Source: Janthinobacterium silvisoli
GTDB lineage: Bacteria; Pseudomonadota; Gammaproteobacteria; Burkholderiales; Burkholderiaceae_D
DNA: 64,000 nt
Reading direction: 5' to 3'
Assembly (NCBI RefSeq): GCF_014200725.1
Contig: NZ_JACHCL010000004.1
Coordinates: forward strand, 232,361-296,360
The first letter of the stretch is position 1, and each line of letters opens with the position of its first letter. Below, piece by piece: positions 1 to 9,728 of this stretch. Under the pieces are notes generated by a model that worked only from the letters and a program-made list of their open reading frames with translations, did no database searches and was not told the DNA's origin. The position numbers were made by a program, and so were the translations under genes.

Positions 1-536
1 GCGATGCGGCCTTGCTCGTCCACGCTGACCAGTTTGGTATGCGAACCGGGCATGATCAGCATGGCGCGGCCCGTCAATTGCAAACGGTCCAGCAGGCCTA
101 TCACTTCGCTTTCCTCGCCGCGCATCATGTCCATCGCTTCGACATTGTGCAAGCCGACGCTGCCGGTCTGGTTGCGCACGCCGGGCACCAGCCACAGCGG
201 CTGTAAAAACACTTCCGGCATCTGCAGTTGCACCATGCCATGCGCCAGTTGTTCGATGCCCGCCGGCGCCGGCGCATGCGGCACTTCCAGCAAACCCAGG
301 GCAGAGGTGATCATGCCGGACGCCAGCGCCAGGCTCACCTCCGCTGGCTCGACACCGGCTTGCGCCAGCGCACCGGCGATGGTGTCGCGCACCGCCTGCT
401 TCAATGCGTATTTATTGCCAGCGATGGCGTTGTCGCGCACGCCCACTTCAACCTGAACCTGGGCCACCTGCTTGCCATGGCTCCACAGAGCACTGCGGGT
501 ATTGGTGGTGCCGGCATCGATGGTGACGATATGCAT
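1..536 (-). CDS. dgoK: 2-dehydro-3-deoxygalactonokinase, partial (3' end outside window)
   Basis: This gene would phosphorylate 2-keto-3-deoxy-galactonate to its 6-phosphate, the kinase step of the De Ley-Doudoroff D-galactose route. Reading leftward from an ATG at 536, the protein begins MHIVTIDAGTTNTRSALW, the phosphate-binding N-terminus of the DgoK family. It continues with family-typical stretches such as ASGMITSALGLLEVPH and MLIMPGSHTKLVSVDEQG before leaving the window after about 178 codons. It is divergent from the LysR gene at 715, and the shared intergenic region carries an operator-like sequence. A KDPGal aldolase gene would be expected further left (inference). Confidence 0.85.
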   Translation of the reverse strand, partial: MHIVTIDAGTTNTRSALWSHGKQVAQVQVEVGVRDNAIAGNKYALKQAVRDTIAGALAQAGVEPAEVSLALASGMITSALGLLEVPHAPAPAGIEQLAHGMVQLQMPEVFLQPLWLVPGVRNQTGSVGLHNVEAMDMMRGEESEVIGLLDRLQLTGRAMLIMPGSHTKLVSVDEQGRI

Positions 537-642
537 GAGTGTAGGTGTTGAAAATCAGTATTAAAAATCAGTATTGAAAGTTGGCAGCAGGCCAGAAAAC
601 AGCTATCAAAGGAGCAAGAAGTCTCATGGTAAAGGGGCGACT

Positions 643-694
643 AATATCTTACCAATCAATTATTCATGGATTTCGATATCGATTTTGATATGGG
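643..694. promoter_or_regulatory. Operator-like sequence between dgoK and lysR
   Basis: This stretch combines AATATCTTACCAATCAAT with a downstream TTCGATATCGATTTTGATAT. Nearly the same arrangement recurs at 5318-5373, and in inverted orientation at 5451-5491, in front of the dehydratase and chvE genes. Its position between a LysR gene and its divergent neighbour is typical of LysR-type binding sites. The assignment to this LysR protein is inference from location and conservation. Confidence 0.6.
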
Positions 695-714
695 CTTCTG
701 CTACTATTTGTGGC

Positions 715-1656
715 ATGGATACGCCCAACCCGAACTGGTTTTTAAAGGCCCGCCTGAAAACGCGGCAACTCTTGCTGCTCATCGCGCTCGATGAGCAACG
801 CAATATCCACCGCGCCGCCGAAGAGCTGAACATGACGCAGCCAGCCGCGTCCAAGCAGCTGAAAGACCTGGAAGACATGCTCGATGTCGAGCTGTTCGAC
901 CGTTTGCCACGCGGCATGCGGCCGACCATTTATGGCGAAACCATGATCCGCCATGCGCGCATGGCACTGACCAGTTTGTCACTGGCGCATGAAGATATCG
1001 TGGCGCTGAAAGCGGGCCTGTCCGGGCAGGTCGATGTTGGCATCATCATGGCGCCCAGCATGTCGCTGATGCCGCGTGCGATTTCCCGCGTCAAGGAAAA
1101 CGCGCCCCTGCTGCGCATAGGCGTGCAGATGGAAACGAGCAACATCCTGCTGGAACGCTTGCGGCGCGGCAGCCTGGACTTCATGGTCGGCCGCATCCTC
1201 GAAGAACAGCCCGATACGGACCTGCAATACGAAGAACTGGCCGCAGAACCGGTGTGCGCAGTGGCGCGGGTCGGCCATCCGTTGGCCAGCGCGCACGGCC
1301 TGGACTTGCAGGCGATCGCCGGCGCCGCGTGGATCCTGCCGCCGCCAGGCAGCGTGCTGCGCCACCGCTGCGAAATGATGTTCCGTGGCGCCGGCTTGCC
1401 GCCGCCCGTCAACGTGGTCGACACCACCGCCCTGCTGCTGACCACCGCCCTCTTGCAGCACACCGACAGCCTGCACGTGATGCCGGTCGAAGTGGCGCGC
1501 TATTACGTGTCGCTCAATATCCTCAGCATCCTGCCGATCGAACTACCCTGCCGCATGGATGCCTTTGGCATCATCACGCGGCGCAGCCATTTGCTGTCGC
1601 CAGGTGCGACGGTGATGCTCGATGCAATCCGCGTGGCTGCCAAGGAAATCTATTGA
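715..1656 (+). CDS. LysR-family transcriptional regulator of the sugar-acid cluster
   Basis: This is a LysR-type DNA-binding regulator of 313 residues, the usual family length. The winged helix-turn-helix lies at about residues 11-70 (motif NMTQPAASKQLKDLEDML). The effector-binding domain follows from about residue 95. An open frame extends upstream to 574, but the ATG at 715 gives the family's normal N-terminus (MDTPNPNWFLKARLK), and the extension would run across the operator-like element at 643-694. The gene is divergent from dgoK and convergent with the SDR gene, leaving only 4 bp between the two stop codons. It probably senses a galactose/arabinose acid intermediate and controls dgoK, itself and the operons at 5.2-5.6 kb (inference). 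Confidence 0.85.
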   Translation: MDTPNPNWFLKARLKTRQLLLLIALDEQRNIHRAAEELNMTQPAASKQLKDLEDMLDVELFDRLPRGMRPTIYGETMIRHARMALTSLSLAHEDIVALKAGLSGQVDVGIIMAPSMSLMPRAISRVKENAPLLRIGVQMETSNILLERLRRGSLDFMVGRILEEQPDTDLQYEELAAEPVCAVARVGHPLASAHGLDLQAIAGAAWILPPPGSVLRHRCEMMFRGAGLPPPVNVVDTTALLLTTALLQHTDSLHVMPVEVARYYVSLNILSILPIELPCRMDAFGIITRRSHLLSPGATVMLDAIRVAAKEIY

Positions 1657-1660
1657 TCAA

Positions 1661-2428
1661 TTAGCTCCAGCCTGCATCCACGATAAACTCCTGGGCAGTA
1701 CACATAACGCTATCGTCCGCCGCCAGGAACAGCACCATGGCGGCGATATGGTCGGGCATCAGTTTGCCCGGCAGGCACTGGTTCCTGGCGATCTCGATTT
1801 CAGCCGCCTCGTCTACCCACAGGTCAAGCTGGCGTTGCGTCATGACCCAGCCCGGCGTGACCGTATTGACGCGGATATTGTGCTGGCCCAGGTCACGCGC
1901 CAGGCCGCGCGTCAAGCCGACCACCGCCGCCTTCGACGCCGCATACGCGGGATAACCTCCACCCTTGATATGCCATGAAATCGAACTGAGGTTGATGATG
2001 GCGCCGCCGCCCTTGCGCTTCATCCCGGCCAGCACCGACTGGCAAGTGAAAAACATGGGTCGCTGGTTGATCGCCACGCGCTCATTCCAGTAATCGACGG
2101 TGACGTCTTCCAGCTGGTGGCGCTGGTCATTGGCGGCATTGTTGACCAGCACATCGAAGTCGCCCAGTTCCTGCGCCAGTTCCGCCATCACGCGCTGCAG
2201 ATCGGCGATGTCGGTGATATCGCAATGGCGAAATAGCGGCGCCGGCAAGCCAGCCGCCTGCAGGCGTTCACACAGGGCGATGCTGGCTTCCCTGGCGATA
2301 TCGACAAACGCCACGCGCGCACCCTGCGCGGCAAAATTGGCGACCAGGGCTTCGCCTATGCCACTGCCGCCACCGGTGATGAATACATTTTTTCCTCGCA
2401 AGCTGGTGTAGCTGCTGATATTGGCCAT
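1661..2428 (-). CDS. SDR-family sugar 1-dehydrogenase (L-arabinose/D-galactose type, inferred)
   Basis: This is a classical short-chain dehydrogenase of 255 residues. It has the Rossmann motif TGGGSGIG (residues 18-25), NNAAND (96-101), a catalytic Ser near 149 and the YAASK pair (Tyr162, Lys166). It is the last gene of the leftward dehydratase - AraD1 - SDR transcription unit, 59 bp after the AraD1 gene. A paralogue with the same NNAAND and SISWH signatures sits in the xylose operon at 18252-19019. The likely role is NAD(P)-dependent oxidation of an aldose to its lactone. Substrate choice between L-arabinose and D-galactose is inferred from context and cannot be read from the sequence. Confidence 0.75.
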   Translation of the reverse strand: MANISSYTSLRGKNVFITGGGSGIGEALVANFAAQGARVAFVDIAREASIALCERLQAAGLPAPLFRHCDITDIADLQRVMAELAQELGDFDVLVNNAANDQRHQLEDVTVDYWNERVAINQRPMFFTCQSVLAGMKRKGGGAIINLSSISWHIKGGGYPAYAASKAAVVGLTRGLARDLGQHNIRVNTVTPGWVMTQRQLDLWVDEAAEIEIARNQCLPGKLMPDHIAAMVLFLAADDSVMCTAQEFIVDAGWS

Positions 2429-2487
2429 GCTGTCTCCTGTTTTTTATTCAGTATGCCATCGTCGTGGCATCCGCCTGCTGCATGCAC

Positions 2488-3480
2488 TTATAGGGTAATC
2501 ACCGCAGTGCTGGTGTCCGCCTGCACTGCCAGCGTATTGCGCAAGGCCGGGCCAAACACGGGCGCCTCGATTTCATAGGTGTCACCGGCCGCCACTACGA
2601 CGCCATCGGCAAAACTCAGGGTCGCGGTGCCGAAGAAATGGATGTGCACATCGCCGGGCCGGCGAAATAGCGGGTATTTGAAATGGTGGTATTCCAGGTT
2701 GGCGATGGTGTGCGACATATTCTGTTCGCCGCTGAGGAAAGGTTTTTCCCAGCGCAGCGTACCTTGCCTGTCATAGATGCGCGAAGTGCCAGCCACGTGA
2801 TCGGGCAACTCACCGACCAGCAGCGCCGGCCCCAGGCCGCAGGCGCGCAGTTTGGAATGGGCCAGGTAAAGATAGTTCTGGCGCTCGGTAATATGGTCGG
2901 AAAACTCATTGCCGATGGCGTAGCCGGCCCGGTAAGGCTGGCCATCGTCGCCGATCACATACAGGCCGGCGATTTCCGGCTCTTCGCCGCCATCGAGCGA
3001 AAATGCAGGCATCACCAGAAGCTGGCCGCTGGCCTTGACGATGCTGCCATCGCCCTTGTAAAACCATTCCGGCTGCACGCCGCGCTGGCCAGCAGGTGGC
3101 TTGCCACCTTCCACACCCATGCGGAACATCTGCATGCTGTCGCTCAGCGCAGCGGCATCGCCGCCGATTTTCTGATGCATGGCATCGCGCGTATCGGCAC
3201 TGCCCAGATGCGTCAGGCCGGTGCCGGTGACATGGCAATGGGCGTCATCAAAATGATCCAGCGGCGTCAATAAACTGCCAGCAGCAGCGATGTCTTCAAA
3301 ACGGTAGCTTGTCTGGCCCAGCGAGGCGCTTGCCAGTTGTGCCAGGCCCGTCTTCGCCGCAATGGCGGCACGAGCCAGTGCATAAGTGCTGGCGTAACCA
3401 TCGATAACGCGGATCTGTTCCTGTTCCAGCATGCCCACGCGGCGCTGGCCTTGCGGGTCTATGAATTGAACGAGCAGCAT
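2488..3480 (-). CDS. AraD1/GguC-type FAH-superfamily protein, probable 2-keto-3-deoxy-L-arabonate dehydratase
   Basis: This 330-residue protein belongs to the AraD1/GguC branch of the fumarylacetoacetate hydrolase superfamily. The acidic metal-binding stretch GGEEPEIAGLYV and the segment AIGNEFSDH are visible in the C-terminal half. GguC is the historical partner of chvE-gguA-gguB in Agrobacterium, and here the gene lies next to a divergent chvE-gguAB set. AraD1 proteins are reported to dehydrate 2-keto-3-deoxy-L-arabonate to 2-oxoglutarate semialdehyde. The gene starts 11 bp after the dehydratase stop, so the two are surely co-transcribed. The enzymatic role is family knowledge plus context. 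Confidence 0.75.
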   Translation of the reverse strand: MLLVQFIDPQGQRRVGMLEQEQIRVIDGYASTYALARAAIAAKTGLAQLASASLGQTSYRFEDIAAAGSLLTPLDHFDDAHCHVTGTGLTHLGSADTRDAMHQKIGGDAAALSDSMQMFRMGVEGGKPPAGQRGVQPEWFYKGDGSIVKASGQLLVMPAFSLDGGEEPEIAGLYVIGDDGQPYRAGYAIGNEFSDHITERQNYLYLAHSKLRACGLGPALLVGELPDHVAGTSRIYDRQGTLRWEKPFLSGEQNMSHTIANLEYHHFKYPLFRRPGDVHIHFFGTATLSFADGVVVAAGDTYEIEAPVFGPALRNTLAVQADTSTAVITL

Positions 3481-3491
3481 AGTCTTTATCC

Positions 3492-5231
3492 TTAATGCGA
3501 GTGCTTGGGTACGGCGGCGCCGCGCTGACCGACCAGGAAGTCGAAATCGCAGCCTTCATCGGCTTGCAGCACGCGCTCGATATACAGTTGCTGATAGCCG
3601 TTCTTGAATGGCATGGCCGGTGGTGCCGGCCGCAGCGCCATGCGGCTGGCCAGTTCTTCCTCCGTGATGTCGAGGTTCAAGCTGCCGCCATGGCAATCAA
3701 GGCTGATGTAGTCGCCGTCGTGCACGATGGCCAGCGGCCCGCCGGCCGCCGCTTCCGGCGCCACATGCAAGACGACCGTGCCGTAGGCAGTGCCGCTCAT
3801 GCGCGCATCTGAAATACGCACCATATCCTTGATACCCTGCGCCAGCAGCTTGGGCGGCAGTCCCATATTGCCCACCTCCGCCATGCCGGGATAGCCCTTG
3901 GGGCCGCAATTTTTCAGCACCAGCACCGAGCTGGCGTCGACGTCGAGATCAGGATCGTTGATGCGCTGCTTGTAATGGTCAAAGTCTTCGAACACCACTG
4001 CCCGGCCCCGGTGCTGCATCAGTTCCGGCGATGCGGCCGACGGTTTCAGCACGGCGCCGCGCGGCGCCAGGTTGCCACGCAAGATGCAGATACCGCCGTC
4101 GGCAATCAAAGGCTGCTCCAGCTTGCGGATAACTTCATCGTTATACACAGGCGCATCGAGACAGTTGTCCCACAGCGTCTTGCCATTGACGGTCAGCGCA
4201 TCCTTGTGCGGCACCAGGCCGCCTTCGCCAAGACGGCGTATCACGCCAGGCAAGCCGCCCGCATAATAAAATTCTTCCATCAGGAAGCGACCCGAGGGCA
4301 GCAGGTCGACGATGGTCGGCGTACCCTTGCCGATAGTGGTCCAGTCTTCGAGTTCCAGCGGCACGCCGATGCGCCCGGCTATTGCTTTCAGATGGATCAC
4401 GGCATTGGTCGAACCGCCGATGGCGGCGTTGACGCGGATCGCGTTTTCAAACGCTGCGCGGGTCAGCACTTTCGACAGGCGCAAGTCTTCCCACACCATT
4501 TCCACGATGCGTATGCCCGACATATGGGCCAGGACGTAGCGCCGCGAATCGACTGCCGGAATCGCCGCATTGTGCGGCAGCGAGGTGCCCAGCGCTTCGG
4601 CCATGCAGGCCATGGTCGATGCCGTGCCCATGGTGTTGCAGGTGCCGGCCGAGCGCGACATGCCCGATTCGGCTGCCATGAACTGGTGCATGGTGATGGA
4701 ACCTGCCTTCACGGCTTCGTGCAATTGCCACACGGCCGTGCCGGAGCCGATGTCCTTGCCATCGAGCTTGCCGTTCAACATAGGCCCGCCAGAAACCACG
4801 ATGGTGGGGATGTCGCAGCTGGCAGCGCCCATCAGCAGCGCCGGCGTGGTCTTGTCGCAGCCCACCAGCAGCACCACCGCATCCATGGGGTTGCCGCGTA
4901 TCGATTCCTCCACATCCATGGAAGCCAGGTTACGGGTCAGCATCGCAGTCGGCCGCAGATTCGATTCGCCGTTGGAAAACACTGGAAACTCGACCGGGAA
5001 ACCTCCCGCTTCCAGTATGCCTCGCTTGACGTGTTCGGCCAGCTTGCGAAAGTGGGCATTACATGGCGTCAGTTCGGACCAGGTATTGCAAATGCCGATG
5101 ATGGGTTTGCCCTGGAATTCATGGTCGGGGATGCCCTGGTTTTTCATCCAGCTGCGGTACATGAAACCGTTCTTGTCTTGCGTGCCAAACCACTGCGCCG
5201 AGCGCAGCTCGACTTTTTTCTTTTCAGACAT
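3492..5231 (-). CDS. IlvD/Edd-family sugar-acid dehydratase, L-arabonate dehydratase type
   Basis: The protein has 579 residues, matching characterised L-arabonate dehydratases. It converts L-arabonate (and probably D-galactonate or D-fuconate) to the 2-keto-3-deoxy acid using a [2Fe-2S] cluster and Mg2+. The three cluster cysteines are visible in SELTPCN (Cys57), LVGCDKTTP (Cys125) and AGTCNTMGT (Cys198). Lys127, the metal-site lysine, follows Cys125. The frame opens at 5282, but the ATG at 5231 is preceded by AGAGGAAG at good spacing and gives the normal N-terminus MSEKKKVELRSAQWFG. It is the first gene of a leftward operon and diverges from chvE across a 376-bp control region. Confidence 0.88.
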   Translation of the reverse strand: MSEKKKVELRSAQWFGTQDKNGFMYRSWMKNQGIPDHEFQGKPIIGICNTWSELTPCNAHFRKLAEHVKRGILEAGGFPVEFPVFSNGESNLRPTAMLTRNLASMDVEESIRGNPMDAVVLLVGCDKTTPALLMGAASCDIPTIVVSGGPMLNGKLDGKDIGSGTAVWQLHEAVKAGSITMHQFMAAESGMSRSAGTCNTMGTASTMACMAEALGTSLPHNAAIPAVDSRRYVLAHMSGIRIVEMVWEDLRLSKVLTRAAFENAIRVNAAIGGSTNAVIHLKAIAGRIGVPLELEDWTTIGKGTPTIVDLLPSGRFLMEEFYYAGGLPGVIRRLGEGGLVPHKDALTVNGKTLWDNCLDAPVYNDEVIRKLEQPLIADGGICILRGNLAPRGAVLKPSAASPELMQHRGRAVVFEDFDHYKQRINDPDLDVDASSVLVLKNCGPKGYPGMAEVGNMGLPPKLLAQGIKDMVRISDARMSGTAYGTVVLHVAPEAAAGGPLAIVHDGDYISLDCHGGSLNLDITEEELASRMALRPAPPAMPFKNGYQQLYIERVLQADEGCDFDFLVGQRGAAVPKHSH

Positions 5232-5317
5232 GCTGATGCTTCCTCTGCTGTTTTTTGCTGTTCGATGCTGCTGCGCTGTCACAAGCCAGGCAATGGCCAG
5301 AATATAAAGTGTCTATT

Positions 5318-5491
5318 GATATCTTTCTAATCAATTTTTATTGGTATTCGATATTCAATACGATATCAATATGCCGTCTTTTTGACCTGAAAGTGCCCAT
5401 GAGGGTTACGCTGGGGTAGTTATGGCCGTGATCGCCCGGCTGATACCTGTTTCGATATCTGATAACGTTTAAAAGTCATTAGAAAGATATC
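5318..5491. promoter_or_regulatory. Paired inverted operator-like elements between dehydratase operon and chvE
   Basis: The 14-mer GATATCTTTCTAAT occurs at 5318-5331, and its exact reverse complement ATTAGAAAGATATC at 5478-5491. Each is accompanied by a second GATAT-rich block (TTCGATATTC at 5347-5356; TTCGATATCT at 5451-5460). The pair thus forms two copies of one composite operator, one facing each divergent transcription unit. The left copy matches the element at 643-694. The rest of 5232-5607 holds no credible gene. Confidence 0.65.
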
Positions 5492-5607
5492 TGTGGACAA
5501 TTTAGTATCAGCCATCGCGTGGCCCGACGACAGTGTGGAGCCGTCCCGCAGAGGACGCGACTGACAGCAGCATCCAAACCAACAATCAGAGAAGGTGGAG
5601 ACCTGAA

Positions 5608-6678
5608 ATGAAAACAACCATGAAAATGCTGATCGGCAGCCTGGTATTGGCCGGCATGGCAATCGCACCGCTGGCCAGCGCCGCCGACAAGGGCGCGATC
5701 GGTATTTCAATGCCGACCAAATCGTCGATGCGCTGGATCGCAGATGGCGACAATATGGTCAAGGTATTCAAGGAACGCGGCTACAAGACCGACCTGCAAT
5801 TCGCCGACGACGATATTCCCAACCAGCTGGCGCAAGTGGAAAACATGATCACCAAGGGCGCCAAGGTGCTGGTGATCGCGGCGATCGATGGCACCACCCT
5901 CTCTGACGTACTGAAAAAAGCGGCCGACAAGGGCATCAAGGTGATTTCCTATGACCGCCTGATACGCGGCACGGCGAACATCGATTATTACGCCACCTTC
6001 GACAACTTCCAGGTTGGCGTGCTGCAGGCAGGCTACATCGAAAGCGCGCTGCATCTGAAGGAAGGCAAGGGTCCGTTCAATATTGAATTGTTTGGCGGTT
6101 CGGCCGACGATAACAATGCCCACTTCTTTTACAACGGCGCCATGTCGGTCTTGAAACCGTATATCGACAAGGGCAAGCTGGTGGTGCGCTCGAAGCAGAT
6201 GGGCATGGACAAAGTCGCCACCCTGCGCTGGGATGGCGCAGTGGCGCAGGCGCGCATGGATAATCTGCTCAGCGCCTATTACGGCAACGCCCGCGTCGAT
6301 GCCGTGCTGTCGCCGTACGACGGCTTGAGCATCGGTATTCTGTCGTCGCTGAAAGGCGTCGGCTACGGCACGCCGCAACAGCCCTTCCCTGTCGTCACCG
6401 GCCAGGATGCGGAAATCCCTTCGGTCAAATCGATCATCCGGGGCGAACAGGCTTCCACCGTGTTCAAGGACACGCGCGAGCTGGCGAAAGTCACAGCCAA
6501 TATGGTCGACGCCATGTTGAGCGGTAAAACACCGACCGTCAACGACACCAAGACCTATAACAATGGCGTCAAGGTCGTGCCTTCCTATCTGCTGAAACCG
6601 GTCATCGTCGACAAGGCGAACTGGAAGCAGGTATTAGTTACGGGCAGCGGCTATTACACCGAAGCGCAAGTCAAATAA
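5608..6678 (+). CDS. chvE: ChvE-type periplasmic multiple-sugar-binding protein
   Basis: This is a periplasmic substrate-binding protein of the galactose/xylose/ribose class, 356 residues. The signal peptide covers about residues 1-24, ending in ...LASA. The mature part shows [19 protein letters not shown] and [17 protein letters not shown], closely resembling Agrobacterium ChvE, which binds galactose, arabinose, glucose and other aldoses. The ATG at 5608 follows AAGGTGGAG; the earlier ATG at 5533 would hide the signal peptide. The ABC ATPase and permease genes follow at 6863 and 8397, separated from it by a palindromic repeat element. That arrangement usually lets the binding protein be made in excess. 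Confidence 0.88.
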   Translation: MKTTMKMLIGSLVLAGMAIAPLASAADKGAIGISMPTKSSMRWIADGDNMVKVFKERGYKTDLQFADDDIPNQLAQVENMITKGAKVLVIAAIDGTTLSDVLKKAADKGIKVISYDRLIRGTANIDYYATFDNFQVGVLQAGYIESALHLKEGKGPFNIELFGGSADDNNAHFFYNGAMSVLKPYIDKGKLVVRSKQMGMDKVATLRWDGAVAQARMDNLLSAYYGNARVDAVLSPYDGLSIGILSSLKGVGYGTPQQPFPVVTGQDAEIPSVKSIIRGEQASTVFKDTRELAKVTANMVDAMLSGKTPTVNDTKTYNNGVKVVPSYLLKPVIVDKANWKQVLVTGSGYYTEAQVK

Positions 6679-6680
6679 AA

Positions 6681-6801
6681 GACATCTCGCCAAACCTACT
6701 GCGCGACGCGATTTTCCGACCTCCGATGCTCACTGTGCATCCGCACAGCTGCGCTTCTCGGTCAGAAACTCGGGCCGCTCGCTACGGTTTTGCGAGACGT
6801 C
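6681..6801. repeat. Dispersed palindromic intergenic repeat, copy A
   Basis: The shared core runs from CCAAACCTACTGCGCG, through GCGATGCTCAC-like and TGCGCTTCTCGG blocks, to CCGCTCGCTACGGTTTT. Outer arms GACATCTCGC (6681-6690) and GCGAGACGTC (6792-6801) pair with one mismatch. Copies B (9609-9728) and C (53756-53878) share the core but have different outer arms. The element lies between chvE and gguA and would form a long RNA hairpin. Confidence 0.75.
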
Positions 6802-6862
6802 ATGAAAGGTGCAGCAAGGTGTGGCGTCATCCCTGATGCCCCACCTTGCCAGAGAGGTTTAT

Positions 6863-8407
6863 ATGACGAACACTATCCTGGAAATGCGCGGGATACGGAA
6901 GACGTTTCCGGGCGTGGTTGCGCTCGACAACGTCAATCTGCAGGTACGCAGCGGCGAAATCCACGCCATCGTTGGCGAAAATGGCGCCGGCAAATCCACC
7001 CTGATGAAAGTGCTGAGCGGCGTGTATGGCCACGGCAGCTATAGTGGCGACATCGATTACCAGGGCCAGACCCGGCAATTTCGCGGCATCAAGGATAGCG
7101 AAGAAATCGGCATCATCATCATTCATCAGGAGCTGGCCCTGGTGCCGCTGCTATCGATCGCGGAAAATATTTTTCTCGGTAACGAGCCAGCCAGAAATGG
7201 CGTCATCGACTGGGAATACGCGCAAGCGAAGACCCGTGAATTGCTGCATAAGGTAGGCTTGAAAGAGTCGCCCGATACCCTGGTCAACAAACTGGGCGTC
7301 GGCAAGCAGCAATTGATTGAAATCGCCAAAGCGCTGTGCAAGGACGTCAAGCTCCTGATCCTCGACGAACCTACCGCCAGCCTGAATGAAAGCGATAGCG
7401 ATGCGCTACTGACCCTGTTACTGGGCTTGAAGCAGCAAGGCATCGCCTCCATCCTGATTTCACACAAACTGAATGAAATTTCGCGCGTCGCCGATGCGAT
7501 TACGGTGCTGCGCGACGGCAATACGGTCGACAGTTTTGATTGCCGCGCGGGGCCGGTCAGCGAAGACCGCATCATCGAAAAAATGGTCGGGCGTGAAATG
7601 GCCGACCGTTATCCACCGCGCACCCCAGCCATCGGCGATACCATCTTCGAGGTGCGCGACTGGCGCGTATTCCACCCGGAGCATGCCGACCGCGCCATCA
7701 TCAAGGGCATCAATCTGCATGCAAAAAAAGGCGAAGTGATCGGCATCGCCGGCTTGATGGGTTCCGGCCGCACCGAGCTGGCGATGAGCATTTTCGGCCG
7801 TTCTTACGGCCAGCGCATCAGCGGCACGGTATTGAAAAACGGCGTGGAAATCGATGTCAGTTCGATCGGCAAGGCGATTACTCACGGCCTGGCCTACGTC
7901 ACGGAAGACCGCAAGGGACTGGGCTTGATCCTGGAAGAAGACATCAAGAAAAACACCAGCCTGGCTAACCTGGGCGCGGTGTCGCACCATCTGGTGATCG
8001 ATGAGGCACGCGAATTTGGCGTGGCCGAGGAATTTCGCCGCAAGCTGAAAATCCGCTGCTCCAGCATCCTGCAAAAAGTCGTCAATCTGTCCGGCGGCAA
8101 CCAGCAAAAAGTGGTGCTGGCCAAATGGCTGTTTTCGCGGCCCGACATCTTGATACTCGACGAGCCTAGCCGCGGCATCGATGTGGGTGCCAAGTATGAA
8201 ATCTACAGCATCATTAATGAACTGGCCGCCGAAGGTAAATGCATCGTCATGATTTCATCGGAAATGCCGGAGTTGCTGGGCATGTGCGACCGGATTTATG
8301 TCATGAATGAAGGCAGGTTCGCCGCTGAACTGAGCGCGGCCGAAGCGACGCAGGAAAAAATCATGCGCGCCATCGTCACACACGGAGACAATAGTAATGG
8401 ACACTAA
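6863..8407 (+). CDS. gguA: Sugar ABC transporter ATP-binding protein GguA (two ATPase domains)
   Basis: This is the energising subunit of a CUT2-type sugar importer, 514 residues with two fused ATPase domains. The first has Walker [10 protein letters not shown] and Walker [11 protein letters not shown]. The second has a degenerate P-loop ([10 protein letters not shown]), the signature [13 protein letters not shown] and [13 protein letters not shown] degenerate second P-loop is normal for this class. The ATG at 6863 follows AGAGAGG; an upstream in-frame ATG at 6809 lies in the leader just after the repeat. The stop overlaps the permease start by 11 bp, so translation is coupled. It works with ChvE and GguB. 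Confidence 0.88.
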   Translation: MTNTILEMRGIRKTFPGVVALDNVNLQVRSGEIHAIVGENGAGKSTLMKVLSGVYGHGSYSGDIDYQGQTRQFRGIKDSEEIGIIIIHQELALVPLLSIAENIFLGNEPARNGVIDWEYAQAKTRELLHKVGLKESPDTLVNKLGVGKQQLIEIAKALCKDVKLLILDEPTASLNESDSDALLTLLLGLKQQGIASILISHKLNEISRVADAITVLRDGNTVDSFDCRAGPVSEDRIIEKMVGREMADRYPPRTPAIGDTIFEVRDWRVFHPEHADRAIIKGINLHAKKGEVIGIAGLMGSGRTELAMSIFGRSYGQRISGTVLKNGVEIDVSSIGKAITHGLAYVTEDRKGLGLILEEDIKKNTSLANLGAVSHHLVIDEAREFGVAEEFRRKLKIRCSSILQKVVNLSGGNQQKVVLAKWLFSRPDILILDEPSRGIDVGAKYEIYSIINELAAEGKCIVMISSEMPELLGMCDRIYVMNEGRFAAELSAAEATQEKIMRAIVTHGDNSNGH

Positions 8408-9611
8408 CATCACCAGCGCGCCGATCACGCCCGCTCCCGAAACAGCAACGCCCGCGCGCAGCTATACCGGCTTCTTGAAAAACAATATGCGCGACTACGG
8501 CATGCTGCTGTCGCTGATCGTCATCATGGGCTTTTTCGAGTACATGACCGAGGGCACCCTGATGCAGCCGCTGAACCTGACCAACCTGGTACTGCAAAAC
8601 AGCTATATCGTCATCATGGCGCTGGGCATGCTGATGGTGATCGTGGCTGGCCATATCGATTTATCGGTAGGCTCGGTGGTCGGCTTTGTCGGCGCGCTGG
8701 CGGCCGTACTGATTGTCAATTACGAGATGAATTTTGTCGCCGCCAGCGTGATTTGCCTGCTTGCCGGCGCCATCATCGGCGGCGCGCAAGGGTATTTCGT
8801 GGCTTTCTTCCGCATCCCCTCCTTCATCGTCACCCTGGCTGGCATGCTGGTGTTCAAGGGCTTGACGCTGGCACTGCTGGCGGGTCAGTCGGTCGGCCCT
8901 TTCCCACCCGGCTTCCAGATGCTCAGTTCCGGCTTTTTGCCTGACCCTTTCGGCGGCCAAAACCTGCGCGGCCTGTCGCTGCTGCTGGGCGTGGCCGCTG
9001 CCGCAGCCCTGATCTTTACTTCGCTGCGCAGCCGCGCCAAGCAGCTCAGGCACGGCATGGAAAACGAACCGCGCGCTTTTTTCCTGCTCAAGAATGGCGT
9101 GTTCGCCGCCGTGATGGTGTACTTCAGTTATTTGCTGGCTTCCTACCGGGGTTTTCCGAATGTGCTGGCGGTGATGTCGGTGCTGATCGTCGCCTACACC
9201 TTTGTTACCAACCGCACCGTGCTGGGACGGCGCGTGTACGCCGTCGGCGGCAATGAAAAAGCGGCACGCCTGTCTGGCATCAAGACTGAACGGGTCAGCT
9301 TCTACACCTTCGTCAATATGGGCATGCTGGCCGCGCTGGCTGGCCTGATCTTCGCTGCCCGCCTGAACACCGCCACGCCCAAGGCCGGTACCGGTTTTGA
9401 ACTGGACGTGATCGCCGCCTGCTTTATCGGCGGCGCATCGGCGTCGGGTGGCGTCGGCAAGGTGATGGGGGCCGTGATCGGCGCCTTCATCATGGGCGTG
9501 ATGAATAACGGCATGTCCATCATGGGCATCGGCATCGATTACCAGCAAGTGATCAAGGGTCTGGTCTTGCTGGCAGCCGTGTTTATCGATGTGATCAACA
9601 AAAATAAATAA
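8397..9611 (+). CDS. gguB: Sugar ABC transporter permease GguB
   Basis: This is an inner-membrane permease of the CUT2 (RbsC/XylH) family, 404 residues with about ten hydrophobic segments. Family motifs include [20 protein letters not shown] (residues 79-98) and the C-terminal [20 protein letters not shown]. It is longer than RbsC because of an insertion near the middle, as in XylH and GguB. The start overlaps the end of gguA by 11 bp. The gene ends inside repeat copy B, which separates it from the convergent lactonase gene. It forms the channel of the ChvE-GguA-GguB importer. Confidence 0.88.
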   Translation: MDTNITSAPITPAPETATPARSYTGFLKNNMRDYGMLLSLIVIMGFFEYMTEGTLMQPLNLTNLVLQNSYIVIMALGMLMVIVAGHIDLSVGSVVGFVGALAAVLIVNYEMNFVAASVICLLAGAIIGGAQGYFVAFFRIPSFIVTLAGMLVFKGLTLALLAGQSVGPFPPGFQMLSSGFLPDPFGGQNLRGLSLLLGVAAAAALIFTSLRSRAKQLRHGMENEPRAFFLLKNGVFAAVMVYFSYLLASYRGFPNVLAVMSVLIVAYTFVTNRTVLGRRVYAVGGNEKAARLSGIKTERVSFYTFVNMGMLAALAGLIFAARLNTATPKAGTGFELDVIAACFIGGASASGGVGKVMGAVIGAFIMGVMNNGMSIMGIGIDYQQVIKGLVLLAAVFIDVINKNK

Positions 9612-9728
9612 AAACCTACTGCGCGTCGGTATAGGCGGTCTGCGATGCTCACCGCCTCGGCGGCCCCGTACCTAGTACGGTTGCGCTTCTCGACCACCTC
9701 TACCTTCCGCTCGCTACGGTTTTTTAGG
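9609..9728. repeat. Dispersed palindromic intergenic repeat, copy B
   Basis: This is a second copy of the core seen at 6681-6801 (AAAACCTACTGCGCG ... GCGATGCTCACCG ... CGCTCGCTACGGTTTTTT). It fills the whole gap between the convergent gguB and lactonase genes and contains both their TAA stop codons, so it probably serves as a bidirectional transcription terminator. The internal hairpin is built around GTACCTAGTACGG. Confidence 0.75.

Noticed and set aside
3975..5330. 451-codon open frame on the plus strand opposite the dehydratase gene
   Set aside because: It lies wholly over the well-supported dehydratase coding region, is rich in His/Arg/Gln as shadow frames of GC-rich genes are, and has no recognisable motif.
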